A DNA stretch of 64,000 bases from an uncultured Collinsella sp. (GCA_902493515.1 CABUPE010000002.1:60386-124385), one strand, 5' to 3'. Positions 1 to 9,102 are shown, numbered from the stretch's first letter. Numbers and translations are program-made. The notes: generated by a model from the letters alone, not told the origin.

Positions 1-884
1 ATGTCGACTGCGTGCTCGTTGCTATTGTGGGCGCCGCCGGTCTCGAGGCGAGCCATGCGGCCTTGACCTCTAATAAGCGCCTTGCCCTTGCCAACAAGGA
101 GTCCCTCGTCGTCGGTGGCGACTTGCTTATGCCGTTGGCACAACCGGGCCAGCTTATTCCAGTCGACTCTGAGCACTCCGCCATCTACCAGTGCTATCTG
201 GGGGAGGACCCGCGCGAGGCTCATTGTATTTGGCTCACCTGCTCGGGCGGTCCGTTCTTTGGCCGCACGCGCGACGAGCTCAATCGCGTGACGCGTGCCG
301 ATGCCCTCGCACATCCCACGTGGGCCATGGGCGCCAAGATCACCATCGACTCCGCCACCCTCATGAACAAGGGCCTGGAGCGAATTGAGGCCATGCATCT
401 GTTTAACTGCGGCCTCGATTTCATTAACGTGGTCGTGCAGCGTCAGTCCAAGATTCACTCTATGGTCGAGTTCGCCGACGGCTCCGTGATGGCGCATCTC
501 GGTGCTTCCGACATGCGTATTCCCATCCAGTTCGCGTTCTCGTATCCCGAGCGTTGGGATACCCCGGCGCCTCGTATCGATTTCCGCGAGCTGGGGCAGC
601 TCACGTTTGATGCTGCCGACATGGATACCTTCCGCTGTCTGGCACTGGCCGAACGTGCCGGCAAGACGGGTGGCACCATGCCGTGCGTGCTCAATGCCGC
701 CAACGAGGTCGCCGTCGATGCCTTCCTGCACGATGGCTGCAGCTTTACCGATATCGATCGCATTGTGGAATCCTGCATGGATTCCCACGATATGCAGGCG
801 GTCGATTCGTTTGAGCAGCTTCGCGACATCGATGCATGGGCGCGTGAAAAGGCTGCGCAGGTGCTCGCCGCAACCCGTTCCTAA
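1..884 (+). CDS. dxr: 1-deoxy-D-xylulose 5-phosphate reductoisomerase, 5'-truncated by the window edge
   Basis: This is the C-terminal part of DXR, which converts DXP to MEP in the non-mevalonate isoprenoid pathway using NADPH and a divalent metal. The reading frame is open from base 3 and already inside the protein, so the true start and the NADPH-binding N-terminus lie outside the window. Visible family blocks are SNKRLALANKES (the first metal-binding acidic region), ATLMNKGLERIEA (the second acidic region and active-site loop), the IHSMVEFADGSVMAHLG block and CVLNAANEVAVDAFL near the end. The gene is followed after 25 nt by the site-2 protease gene and then ispG, a common isoprenoid neighbourhood. 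Identity is secure; only completeness is limited. Confidence 0.95.
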   Translation, partial: VDCVLVAIVGAAGLEASHAALTSNKRLALANKESLVVGGDLLMPLAQPGQLIPVDSEHSAIYQCYLGEDPREAHCIWLTCSGGPFFGRTRDELNRVTRADALAHPTWAMGAKITIDSATLMNKGLERIEAMHLFNCGLDFINVVVQRQSKIHSMVEFADGSVMAHLGASDMRIPIQFAFSYPERWDTPAPRIDFRELGQLTFDAADMDTFRCLALAERAGKTGGTMPCVLNAANEVAVDAFLHDGCSFTDIDRIVESCMDSHDMQAVDSFEQLRDIDAWAREKAAQVLAATRS

Positions 885-909
885 CCCATAAGGATTGCTT
901 TTTCGTTTT

Positions 910-2271
910 ATGGATACTGTTCTGAGCGTTCTCTCATCGGTCTTTTGGGGCCTGCTGATGCTTTCCGTCCTCGTGTTTTTGCACGAGGGCGGCCACTTTT
1001 TGGCGGCGCGTGCCTGCGGCGTCCGTGTGACCGAGTTCTTTTTGGGCCTGCCGTGCCGCTTTGACATCCATTACACGTCGCGTCGCATTGGAACCAAGTT
1101 TGGCGTGACCCCGCTGCTGCTGGGTGGCTACGCTGCCATTTGCGGTATGGATCCGACCGATGTCTCCTGCGCCGATCGCGTGCTCGCGGCTATCTATCGT
1201 CATGGTCGCGTGACCGTGGCCGACCTTGCTGTCGAGCTTGAGCTTTCCGAGGAGGATGTGCTCGAGGCATGCGCCCTGTTGCTGGGCTGGGGTTCCATCG
1301 CACCCTGGTATGAGGAAGGGGAGAAGCCCTCGCCGAGCTACTATCCCACCAAGTATCAGACGCTGCCGCGAGATGCGGCGGGTTACACTACCTTTGACGG
1401 CCGCCGTTTCGATCGCGAACATTCAACTGCCGAGGGCGATGTGTGGGAGCTGCCGTGCGGCGAGGCCGAGTTCCTTGCACAAGAGCGTTCGCACACCTAT
1501 CTTGGCCAGGGCTTTCTCAAGCGCGCCTTTATGTTGCTCGCGGGCATTCTCGTCAATATCCTGACGGGCTTTTTGCTGCTTATGAGCATCTACTCTATTG
1601 CGGGTGTCACCGTGCCGATGGATACCAACGTGATCGGTCAGGTTGACGAGGGGTCTATTGCCGCCAAGGCGGGTATCGAGGGCGGCGACGCGATCCTTTC
1701 GGTTGACGGAGTATCGTGCTCTACCTGGATGGACGTTTACGATGCCATCGGTAAGGCTGCCGGTAAGGACGATATCGCCATCGAGTACGAGCGTGACGGC
1801 AAGCAGCATTCGACCGCGGTTGCGCTCAAAGAGGACGAGCGCCTAGGTGTGTATGCCTCTACGCAGGTGGTCCGTTTAGACCCCATCACGTCGGCTCGAC
1901 TTTCGTTCTCCTATGTCGTGCAGACAGCGGAGGGCGTGATGCGCCTGCTCCAGCCGCAGCATACGATGGAGATGCTCGATCAGTCTTCTTCGATCGTGGG
2001 CATTAGCGTTATGTCCTCACAGGCTGCTGCTGCCGGCCCTGCCACGTTCCTTTCGTTTGCCGCCCTCATTTCGTTCTCGCTTGGCTTTATGAACCTGCTG
2101 CCCATCCCACCACTCGATGGCGGCAAGCTGGTCATCGAGATCATTCAAAAGATTGCTGGCCGCGAGCTTCCGCTCAAGGTCCAGACGATTGTGAGCTATG
2201 TGGGCATCGCGCTCTTTGTGCTGCTGTTTGTCTATATGCTTCGTTCCGACATCCTTCGATTTATTCTGTAG
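910..2271 (+). CDS. rseP: Site-2 protease RseP/Rip family (M50) with an extra internal domain
   Basis: This 453-residue intramembrane zinc metalloprotease would clip membrane-anchored substrates such as anti-sigma factors. The first membrane segment carries the HExxH motif (HEGGH, residues 25-29). A PDZ domain follows (around residues 235-325), and the C-terminal segment carries LLPIPPLDGG, the second metal-ligand motif. Between the first core segment (PLLLGGYAAICGM) and the second membrane helix there are about 110 extra residues (about 82-195), beginning with a stretch that reads like a winged helix (DRVLAAIYRHGRVTVADLAV). The usual Rip1/RseP family has only a short loop there. I chose ATG 910 rather than TTG 895, because TTG 895 abuts the AAGGA site at 890-894 with no spacing. 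Confidence 0.9.
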   Translation: MDTVLSVLSSVFWGLLMLSVLVFLHEGGHFLAARACGVRVTEFFLGLPCRFDIHYTSRRIGTKFGVTPLLLGGYAAICGMDPTDVSCADRVLAAIYRHGRVTVADLAVELELSEEDVLEACALLLGWGSIAPWYEEGEKPSPSYYPTKYQTLPRDAAGYTTFDGRRFDREHSTAEGDVWELPCGEAEFLAQERSHTYLGQGFLKRAFMLLAGILVNILTGFLLLMSIYSIAGVTVPMDTNVIGQVDEGSIAAKAGIEGGDAILSVDGVSCSTWMDVYDAIGKAAGKDDIAIEYERDGKQHSTAVALKEDERLGVYASTQVVRLDPITSARLSFSYVVQTAEGVMRLLQPQHTMEMLDQSSSIVGISVMSSQAAAAGPATFLSFAALISFSLGFMNLLPIPPLDGGKLVIEIIQKIAGRELPLKVQTIVSYVGIALFVLLFVYMLRSDILRFIL

Positions 2272-2284
2272 GGGAGTGTTTGGA

Positions 2285-3367
2285 TTGTCTTTATCCCATC
2301 CTTTGCCTCGCGAGTTGACGCGCCCCGTGCATGTGGGCGGCGTGCAGATCGGTGGCGGCGCTCCGGTCGTGGTTCAGTCCATGACCTGCACCGATACCGC
2401 TGATGCCCAGGCAACGCTTGCGCAAGTGTGCGCGTTGGCGCAGGCTGGCTGCGATATCGTGCGCGTGAGCGTGCCCACCGAGGCCGCGCTTGAGGGTTTC
2501 CGCACCATCTGTGCTGAGTCCCCGGTGCCGATCGTCGCCGATATTCACTTTAACCATAAGCTCGCCATTGGTGCCGTTGAGGCCGGTGCTGCCAAGCTGC
2601 GCATCAATCCCGGCAACATTGGCGATTGGGCCAAGGTCGATGCCGTGATCGATGCCGCGGGTGCCGCTGGGTGTGCGATCCGCATCGGTGTGAACGCCGG
2701 CTCGCTCGAGCAGGATATTGCCGAGCGCGACGATCTCACGCAGCCCGAAAAGCTCGTGATGTCGAGCGAGCGCTTCGTCAAACATTTTGAGGATCGCGGT
2801 TTTACCAACATTGTGCTTTCCGCCAAGGCCCATAGCGTGGCCATCACGCTTGATGCCTATCGCGCTCTGTCGCGCGAGATACCGCATGTTCCGCTCCACC
2901 TGGGCGTGACGGAGGCGGGAACCAAGCTACAGGGCACCATCAAGAGCTCTGTAGGCTTGGGTATCTTGCTTTCCGAAGGCATCGGTGACACCATGCGCGT
3001 CTCGCTTACGGCCGATCCGGTTGAGGAGCCACCGGTTGCCTGGGGAATTTTGCAGTCGCTGGGCCTGCGTCACCGTGGCCCCGAGATTGTCTCGTGCCCC
3101 ACGTGCGCCCGCTGCCAGGTTAATCTCATACCCATCGCCGAGGAGGTCACCGAGCGGCTTAAGAACTACTCCGCGCCGCTTTCGATCGCCGTGATGGGGT
3201 GTGCGGTCAATGGCCCCGGCGAGGCTTCTGATGCCGACCTGGGCGTTGCCTGCGGACGTGGTCAGGCCTTGCTCTTTTCGCATGGCCAGATCATTGGTAA
3301 AGTAGCTGAGGACCAAATTGTCGACGCGCTTATGGCAGAGGTCGACAAGCTTATTGAGGAGAAATAA
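2285..3367 (+). CDS. ispG: 4-hydroxy-3-methylbut-2-enyl diphosphate synthase (GcpE)
   Basis: IspG is a 4Fe-4S enzyme that turns MEcPP into HMBPP, the penultimate step of the MEP pathway whose second step is encoded by dxr upstream. The 360-residue protein has the TIM-barrel start GGAPVVVQSMTCTDTADA. The cluster-binding part is CPTCARCQVNL followed by GCAVNGPGEA, which gives the three cysteines and the conserved glutamate. I chose TTG 2285 because GGGGAG (2271-2276, overlapping the rseP stop) lies 8 nt upstream; GTG 2276 is an alternative start. The gene ends one base before proS, so the two are almost certainly cotranscribed. Confidence 0.94.
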   Translation: MSLSHPLPRELTRPVHVGGVQIGGGAPVVVQSMTCTDTADAQATLAQVCALAQAGCDIVRVSVPTEAALEGFRTICAESPVPIVADIHFNHKLAIGAVEAGAAKLRINPGNIGDWAKVDAVIDAAGAAGCAIRIGVNAGSLEQDIAERDDLTQPEKLVMSSERFVKHFEDRGFTNIVLSAKAHSVAITLDAYRALSREIPHVPLHLGVTEAGTKLQGTIKSSVGLGILLSEGIGDTMRVSLTADPVEEPPVAWGILQSLGLRHRGPEIVSCPTCARCQVNLIPIAEEVTERLKNYSAPLSIAVMGCAVNGPGEASDADLGVACGRGQALLFSHGQIIGKVAEDQIVDALMAEVDKLIEEK

Positions 3368-5089
3368 ATGACCCGAGCAATGTATATGTCTAAGCTGTAT
3401 GCTCCGACGCTCAAAGAGGATCCGGCCGACGCCGAGCTTGCGAGCCATCGCCTGCTGCTTCGCGCCGGCATGATCCGCAAGGAGGCCGCCGGCCTGTATT
3501 CCTATCTGCCGCTCGCATGGCGCTCGATCCGCAAGATCGAGAACATCGTGCGCGACGAGATGGACGCTGCCGACGCGCAGGAGCTTATGATGCCTATCAT
3601 GGTCGACGCCGAGTTGTGGCGTGAGTCCGGCCGCATCGACGCCTATGGCAAGGAGCTTGTGCGCTTTGATGACCGCCACGGCCGCGAGTTTGTTCTCGGA
3701 CCCACGCACGAGGAGACCGTGACTGCCCTGGTGCGCAATGAGCTGCGTTCCTACAAGCAGCTGCCGGTGAACCTCTATCACATCCAGGATAAGTTCCGCG
3801 ACGAGTTCCGTCCCCGCTTTGGCCTGATGCGCGGTCGCGAGTTCATCATGAAGGACGCCTACAGCTTCTCTGCCACGCAGGAGAGTCTGCAGGAGGAGTA
3901 CGACAAGATGAAGCAGGCCTACGCCAACATCTGCGAGCGCTGCTACATCAAGGCTCTGCCCGTTGTCGCCGACTCCGGCGAGATCGGCGGCGACACCTCC
4001 GTCGAGTACATGGCTCTGGCCGACGCCGGCGAGGCTTCGCTCGTCTACTGCGACGATTGCGGCTTCGCTGCCGACGATGAGGCCGCAAGCACCAAGGTCG
4101 TTGTGACTGAGGGTCCTGGCGACGGTACGCTCACCAAGGTCGAGACTCCGGGCATGGGCACCATCGAGGCCGTCGCCAAGTTCTTCGGTTTCCCCGAGAA
4201 CGGTACGCGAAAGTCGCTGGCGCTCATCGACGCCGAGGGCAAGCCGGTCGTGGCCATTGTCCCGGGCGACCACGAGCTCAATGACTGCAAGGCCGAGCAT
4301 GTCTTTGGCAAGGGCTATCGCATGATGACTGACGAGGAGCTTCAGGCGAACGGCCTGCACAAGGGCTTTATCGGACCGGTTAACCTTCCCGAGGGCATTC
4401 GCCTGGTGTGCGACGAGAGCCTGCGCGAGTCCAAGCAGTGGGCCTGCGGTGCCAACGAGGTCGATTATCACTTTACCGGTGCCTGCCCCGAGCGCGACTT
4501 TACCGTCGACGAGTGGGCCGACCTGGTCACCGTCGTTGCCGGCGATCCCTGCCCGCACTGCGGCAAGCCGCTCTCTGCTGCTCGCGGCATCGAGGTTTCC
4601 CAGGTCTTCCAGCTGGGCACCAAGTACTCCGAGGCCATGGGTGCCACCTTTATGGATGAGGACGGCAAGGAGAAGCCGCTCATCATGGGTTGCTACGGCG
4701 TTGGTGTGTCCCGCTCGCTTGCTGCCGTCGTGGAGCAGCACAACGACGAGCATGGCATCGTCTGGCCGGTCTCCGTTGCCCCGTACGAGGTCGCGGTGAT
4801 TCCGCTCGATCCCAAGAAGGAGGAGTGCGCTACCGTCTGCGAGCAGATCGTTGATGGCCTGTGTGCCGAGGGTATCGAGGTCGTCGTCGACGACCGCGAC
4901 GAGCGTCCCGGCTTTAAGTTTGCCGACAACGACCTTATGGGCTTCCCGTATCAGGTGGTTCTGGGCAAGCGCGGCCTCAAGAATGGCACAGTGGAGCTCA
5001 AGGACCGTGCCACGGGCGAGCGTGAGGACGTGGCGATCGACGAGGTCGTCGCCAAGGTTGCCGAGCTTGTTAAGGCAGCCCGCCGTTAA
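3368..5089 (+). CDS. proS: Prolyl-tRNA synthetase, bacterial type with editing insert
   Basis: ProS charges tRNA-Pro with proline in the cytoplasm. The 573-residue protein has class II motif 2 (RPRFGLMRGREFIMKDAYSF, about residues 138-157). It also has an INS/YbaK-type editing insert (about 230-390, including AIVPGDHELNDCKAEHVFG), which marks the long bacterial type ProRS that deacylates mischarged Ala-tRNA-Pro. A class II motif 3 region (LIMGCYGVGVSRSLAAVVEQ) and a C-terminal anticodon-binding domain follow. GAGGAGA just upstream of the ATG acts as RBS and lies inside the ispG stop region. A strong terminator follows 30 nt after the stop, closing the operon. Confidence 0.96.
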   Translation: MTRAMYMSKLYAPTLKEDPADAELASHRLLLRAGMIRKEAAGLYSYLPLAWRSIRKIENIVRDEMDAADAQELMMPIMVDAELWRESGRIDAYGKELVRFDDRHGREFVLGPTHEETVTALVRNELRSYKQLPVNLYHIQDKFRDEFRPRFGLMRGREFIMKDAYSFSATQESLQEEYDKMKQAYANICERCYIKALPVVADSGEIGGDTSVEYMALADAGEASLVYCDDCGFAADDEAASTKVVVTEGPGDGTLTKVETPGMGTIEAVAKFFGFPENGTRKSLALIDAEGKPVVAIVPGDHELNDCKAEHVFGKGYRMMTDEELQANGLHKGFIGPVNLPEGIRLVCDESLRESKQWACGANEVDYHFTGACPERDFTVDEWADLVTVVAGDPCPHCGKPLSAARGIEVSQVFQLGTKYSEAMGATFMDEDGKEKPLIMGCYGVGVSRSLAAVVEQHNDEHGIVWPVSVAPYEVAVIPLDPKKEECATVCEQIVDGLCAEGIEVVVDDRDERPGFKFADNDLMGFPYQVVLGKRGLKNGTVELKDRATGEREDVAIDEVVAKVAELVKAARR

Positions 5090-5119
5090 TCGACGATTTC
5101 GCTTGTAGTTCGATATGTG

Positions 5120-5163
5120 GGACGGCCCCGCATTTCTCCAATCGGGGAGATGCGGGGCCGTCC
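5120..5163 (+). terminator. Rho-independent terminator of the dxr-rseP-ispG-proS operon
   Basis: A 20-bp stem starting GGACGGCCCCGCATTTCTCC has a 4-nt loop (AATC) and is followed by TATTATCTT. It sits 30 nt after the proS stop. Confidence 0.85.
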
Positions 5164-5190
5164 TATTATCTTGTAGCATCCTCGATATCT

Positions 5191-5232
5191 AAAAGGAAAA
5201 CCCCACAGCCCATGCGAGCTGCGGGGTTTTCC
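5191..5232 (-). terminator. Terminator of the APH-like kinase gene
   Basis: The inverted repeat GGAAAACCCCACAGC / GCTGCGGGGTTTTCC has one mismatch and an 8-nt loop. It is followed on the minus strand by TTTTAG. It lies 36 nt downstream of the minus-strand stop and faces the proS terminator. Confidence 0.8.
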
Positions 5233-5267
5233 ATTGTGCCTCCGATGCGAAATAAATCGCTCAGATA

Positions 5268-6032
5268 TTACTGATAATCGACGACGTCGATCCAGTTCTT
5301 CAGGAACTCATCGTTCACGTTGCGCTTACGAGCGAGCTCGGAAGCGGCGACGATGCTCGTCCACTGACGCACGACCTGCATGGGCATGTCGGCGCGGTCG
5401 CAGTAGAGCTCCAGGTAGGCCTCAGCCTGATCCTTGCTGTTGAGGGCGAAGAGCAGGTAGGTGGTGGCAACGTCGGCAGCAGGGGAGCCCTGGGTGGCGT
5501 GTGCCCAGTCGCACACATAGAGCTGGCCGTCGTCACCGACGATGACGTTGGAGGGGTTGAAGTCGCCGTGGCAGACCTTGAACTCCTTGGTCATGCCGTC
5601 CAGACGCTCCTGAAGGTTGTAGCGCGTGGTGGCATTGAGCTGATCAAGGCTGTCGATCATGCGGGCGAACTTGTCGCGCTGACGGTTGAGCAGCGGGGAG
5701 GTGTAGCCGTGGATCTCGATCTGGAGGTCGACGAACATCTCGAGGTACTCACCAAAGCGCTGGGGCTCGGCAGTCATCTTCTCGGCAAGGGTGGTGCCCG
5801 GAACCTTCTCGGTCACGAGCGCCCAGCCGTTGGCGTTCTCGAGCTGGGAAACCTCGAGAGCCTTGGGGCTGCGGATGCCGCACTCATTGATGCGGGCAAG
5901 ATTCAAAGCCTCGTTGAACACGTCGGAGACAGGCTTGGTCTCGTTAAAGACCTTGACGATCTTGTCGCCCAGGTCGTAAACGACCTTGTTGCCACGGCGG
6001 ACGAGCTCGGTCTTGGAATCGGGTAGCAGCAT
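5268..6032 (-). CDS. Aminoglycoside phosphotransferase-fold kinase, substrate unknown
   Basis: This 254-residue soluble protein has the APH/choline-kinase fold. The catalytic loop is HGDFNPSN (residues 155-162) and the metal-binding motif is DWAHAT (175-180, in the place of the usual DxD/DWE). The N-lobe carries VVYDLGDKIVKVFN and the lysine-containing ALVTEKVPGTTLAE strand. Small phosphotransferases of this shape occur widely in gut Firmicutes and Actinobacteria and have no established substrate; nothing here points to antibiotic resistance in particular. The RBS GAAAGGA lies 7 nt before the ATG. It is followed by its own terminator and lies downstream of adhE on the same strand, with 89 nt between them. 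Confidence 0.7.
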   Translation of the reverse strand: MLLPDSKTELVRRGNKVVYDLGDKIVKVFNETKPVSDVFNEALNLARINECGIRSPKALEVSQLENANGWALVTEKVPGTTLAEKMTAEPQRFGEYLEMFVDLQIEIHGYTSPLLNRQRDKFARMIDSLDQLNATTRYNLQERLDGMTKEFKVCHGDFNPSNVIVGDDGQLYVCDWAHATQGSPAADVATTYLLFALNSKDQAEAYLELYCDRADMPMQVVRQWTSIVAASELARKRNVNDEFLKNWIDVVDYQ

Positions 6033-6121
6033 GGTTGCATCCTTTCAACGATGCGATAGAAGCGACGGCGGGGGTGTGTGAAACACCCGTGCACCCCCGC
6101 CGCAAAAAACCGTGCTAAAAA

Positions 6122-8770
6122 CTAGCAGACGGCGTAGTCCTGGGGCTCGCGGCCGTAGTAGGCGTCCAGGTAGAGCTCCTTGATCTCGCTCATGAGCGGG
6201 TAGCGCGGGTTGGCGCCGGTGCACTGGTCGTTGAATGCCTGCTCGGTCATCTCGTCGAGGGTGTCGAGGAAGTACTGCTCGTCAACACCGTAGTCGGCGA
6301 TGGTCTTCTTGACACCGATGAAGTCGTTGAGCTCCTCGAGCTTCGTGATGAAGTTCTCGAAGACCTCCTTGTCGTCCTTGCCCTCGATGCCGCAGTACTT
6401 GGCCATCTCGGCGTAGTTGTGCAGCGCGTTGGGGTAAGGATACTGGGAGAAGGTACCCATCTTGACGGGAGCCTCGGCGGCGTTGTAGCGCATGACGCGG
6501 GTCAGGATGACGGCGTTAGCGATGCCGTGGGGCAGGTGATGGAAAGCGCCGAGCTTGTGAGCCATGGAGTGGTTGAGGCCCAGGAAGGCGTTGGCGAAGG
6601 CCATACCGGCCATGCAGGAGGCGTTGTGCATCTCCTCGCGGGCGTGCGGGTCCTTGGCGCCGTTCGTGAAGCTGGAGGGCAGGTTCTCAAAGACGAGCTT
6701 GGCAGCGCGCTCGGAGAGGCCCTTGGTGTAGTCGGAAGCCATGATGGAGACGTAGGACTCGATGGCGTGGGTCATGACGTCGATGCCGGAGGCAGCGGTC
6801 AGGCCGCGCGGGGCGGTCATGCAGTTGTCGGCGTCGACGATAGCCATGTTGGGGAGCAGCGCGTAGTCGGCGAGCGGCCACTTGATGCCGGTCTCCTTGT
6901 CGGTGATGATGGCGAACGGCGTGCACTCGGAGCCGGTACCCGAAGAGGTCGGGACGGCGACGAAGTAGGCCTTCTTGCCCATCTCGGGGAAGGTGAAGAT
7001 ACGCTTGCGGATGTCCATGAAGTCCATGGCCATGTCCTCAAACTTGCACTCGGGGTGCTCGTACATCATCCACATGATCTTGCCGGCGTCCATAGCGGAG
7101 CCACCGCCGACGGCGATGATGACGTCCGGCTCAAAGAGAGCCATCTGCTTGGCGCCGCGACGTGCGCACTGCAGCGACGGATCGGGCTCGACGTCGTAGA
7201 AGCAGTCGTGGGCGATGCCCATCTCGTCGAGCTTGGCCTCGATGGCGCGGGTGTTGCCATTCTTGAAGAGGAACTGGTCGGTGACGATGAAGGCGCGCTT
7301 CTTGCCCATGACGTTGCCAAGCTCGTCGAGGGCGACGGGCGTGGAACCCTTCTTGAAGTAGACCTTCTCGGGAGCGCGGAACCAAAGCATGTTCTCACGG
7401 CGCTCGGCCACAGTCTTAACGTTGATCAAGTGCTTCACCCCAACGTTCTCGGAGACGGAGTTGCCGCCCCAGGAGCCGCAGCCCAGGGTCAGAGACGGCT
7501 TCATGCCAAAGTTGTACAGGTCACCGATGCCGCCGTGCGAGGACGGGGTGTTGATGACGATACGGCAGGCCTTCATGACGTGCTCGAACAGGCTGATCTT
7601 CTCGGCCTGGGCGGGGTGCACGTACAGAGAGGCGGTGTGGCCCGGGCCACCGGCGAGCACCAGGTGCTCGGCCTTGTCGACGGCCTCCTGGAAGTCCTTG
7701 GCGTGGTACATGGCCAGGACCGGGGAGAGCTTCTCGTGGGAGAACTCCTCCTTGGCGGGGTCGGTGGAGGTGACCTCGGCGATCAGGATCTTAGTCTTGG
7801 CGGGAACCTCGATGCCGGCGATCTCGGCGATCTTGGCGGCAGCCATGCCGGGGATGCGGTGATCGAGGGCGCCGTTCTTGAACATGGCGGCACGCAGGGC
7901 CTCCATCTCGGCACCCTGCTTGACGAAGTAGCAGCCGCGCTTCTGGAACTCGGCCTTAACCTGGTCATAGATGGTGTCGATGACGGTCACGGACTGCTCG
8001 GAAGCGCAGATCATGCCGTTGTCGAAGGTCTTGGAGTGGATGATGGAGTTGACGGCGAGCAGCACGTCGGCGGTGTCGTCGATGACGACCGGGGTGTTAC
8101 CGGCGCCAACGCCCAGGGCGGGCTTGCCCGAGGAGTAAGCGGCCTTGACCATGCCCGGGCCACCGGTGGCGAGGATGATGTCGACGTCGCGCATGACCAT
8201 GTTGGTCAGCTCGATGGAGGGGACATCGACCCAGCCGATGATGCCCTCGGGGGCGCCGGCCTTGACGGCGGCGTCAAGCACGAGCTTGGCGGCGGCGATG
8301 GTGCACTTGGCGGCAGCCGGGTGCGGGGAGATGATGATGGCGTTGCGGGTCTTCAGACTGATCAGAGTCTTGAAGATCGCGGTGGAAGTGGGGTTGGTTG
8401 TCGGGATGACGGCGCCCACGATGCCGATGGGCTCGGCGATCTTGGTGATGCCGTAAGCCTCGTCGCGCTCCAGGACACCACAGGTCTTGGTGTTCTTGTA
8501 AGCGTTGTAGATGTACTCTGCGGCGTAGTGGTTCTTGATGACCTTGTCCTCAAGAACGCCGCGGCCGGTCTCCTCGATGGCCATCTTCGCCAACGGGATA
8601 CGAGCCTTGTTGGCGGCCATGGCGGCCTCATAGAAGATCTTGTCGACCTGCTCCTGCGTGTACGTAGCAAAAAGCGCCTGGGCCTCTCGCATCTGAGCGA
8701 GCTTAGCCTCAAGCGCCTCTACGTTGTCCACAATTGCGGGAGTAGTGTTTTCCGGTGACTTTTTCACCAT
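6122..8770 (-). CDS. adhE: Bifunctional acetaldehyde-CoA/alcohol dehydrogenase AdhE
   Basis: AdhE reduces acetyl-CoA to acetaldehyde and then ethanol, reoxidising two NADH during fermentation. The 882-residue protein has the two expected halves. The first is a CoA-acylating aldehyde dehydrogenase (residues about 15-450, catalytic Cys255 in NGMICASEQS). The second is an iron-dependent alcohol dehydrogenase (about 465-870, with GGGSAMDAGK and the metal-ligand region HSMAHKLGAFHHLPHG). AdhE proteins of this type assemble into helical spirosomes. GCAAGGAG precedes the ATG. A perfect 12-bp inverted repeat lies about 100 nt upstream and may be an operator. AdhE fits a strictly fermentative gut anaerobe. 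Confidence 0.96.
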   Translation of the reverse strand: MVKKSPENTTPAIVDNVEALEAKLAQMREAQALFATYTQEQVDKIFYEAAMAANKARIPLAKMAIEETGRGVLEDKVIKNHYAAEYIYNAYKNTKTCGVLERDEAYGITKIAEPIGIVGAVIPTTNPTSTAIFKTLISLKTRNAIIISPHPAAAKCTIAAAKLVLDAAVKAGAPEGIIGWVDVPSIELTNMVMRDVDIILATGGPGMVKAAYSSGKPALGVGAGNTPVVIDDTADVLLAVNSIIHSKTFDNGMICASEQSVTVIDTIYDQVKAEFQKRGCYFVKQGAEMEALRAAMFKNGALDHRIPGMAAAKIAEIAGIEVPAKTKILIAEVTSTDPAKEEFSHEKLSPVLAMYHAKDFQEAVDKAEHLVLAGGPGHTASLYVHPAQAEKISLFEHVMKACRIVINTPSSHGGIGDLYNFGMKPSLTLGCGSWGGNSVSENVGVKHLINVKTVAERRENMLWFRAPEKVYFKKGSTPVALDELGNVMGKKRAFIVTDQFLFKNGNTRAIEAKLDEMGIAHDCFYDVEPDPSLQCARRGAKQMALFEPDVIIAVGGGSAMDAGKIMWMMYEHPECKFEDMAMDFMDIRKRIFTFPEMGKKAYFVAVPTSSGTGSECTPFAIITDKETGIKWPLADYALLPNMAIVDADNCMTAPRGLTAASGIDVMTHAIESYVSIMASDYTKGLSERAAKLVFENLPSSFTNGAKDPHAREEMHNASCMAGMAFANAFLGLNHSMAHKLGAFHHLPHGIANAVILTRVMRYNAAEAPVKMGTFSQYPYPNALHNYAEMAKYCGIEGKDDKEVFENFITKLEELNDFIGVKKTIADYGVDEQYFLDTLDEMTEQAFNDQCTGANPRYPLMSEIKELYLDAYYGREPQDYAVC

Positions 8771-8862
8771 TTGTGTCTCCTTGCGATCGGAGATTTACCC
8801 TACGCCTTGCATGATAGCAAGAAATTATTCGGCGAACGGTAAGATTCCTCTAAAAGGCACAC

Positions 8863-8892
8863 TAAAACGCTTCAATAAAATGAAGCGTTTTA
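8863..8892. promoter_or_regulatory. 12-bp perfect inverted repeat upstream of adhE
   Basis: The arms TAAAACGCTTCA and TGAAGCGTTTTA are separated by ATAAAA. The repeat lies 93-122 nt upstream of the adhE ATG, in the adhE promoter region, and has no T-run. Each arm is itself a loose palindrome around CG, as in LacI-type half-operators. It does not match the Rex consensus TTGTTAANNNNTTAACAA. Regulator unknown. Confidence 0.45.
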
Positions 8893-8927
8893 ACTAAAAC
8901 TATTTGCCTGCTCTTCCGCCCCGCTCG

Positions 8928-8974
8928 TTGGGGACAGGCTTACATGAGTGCTTTCACTCATTTGGGACAGACAT
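8928..8974 (+). repeat. Left REP-like inverted repeat of the RAYT unit
   Basis: It contains two GGGACAG motifs flanking the hairpin ATGAGTGCTTTCACTCAT, and ends in ACAGACAT. It pairs with 9921-9967 at 43 of 47 bases. Confidence 0.8.
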
Positions 8975-9057
8975 CGTTTTGCCATTTTGCCGTTCTGGGG
9001 CTGTTATTGCCGCTTATTGGATATAAATAGGTTGCAGGCTCAGCATTTCGCGTTGCT

Positions 9058-9100
9058 TCTCTCCTTTTAGGTGTTGCCTGAACAGTTTTGAAAGGAGAGA
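9058..9100 (+). promoter_or_regulatory. Hairpin that can mask the RAYT ribosome binding site
   Basis: TCTCTCCTTT (9058-9067) is perfectly complementary to AAAGGAGAGA (9091-9100). The second arm contains the Shine-Dalgarno sequence of the transposase, just 2 nt before its ATG. Pairing would hide the RBS. A TATAAA sequence at 9021-9026 is the nearest -10-like string. Confidence 0.6.
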
Positions 9101-9102
9101 TT

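Noticed and set aside
2927..5179. 750-codon minus-strand open frame opposite proS
   Set aside because: It is the mirror of proS in GC-rich codons, has no family motif or RBS, and proS is certain.
5268..6032. Antibiotic resistance aminoglycoside kinase
   Set aside because: Only the general fold and catalytic loop match; similar housekeeping kinases are common, and there is no resistance context.
6419..8758. 779-codon plus-strand open frame opposite adhE
   Set aside because: Its composition (Gly, Val, Asp, Leu, His) is that of an antisense frame of a GC-rich gene; adhE is certain.
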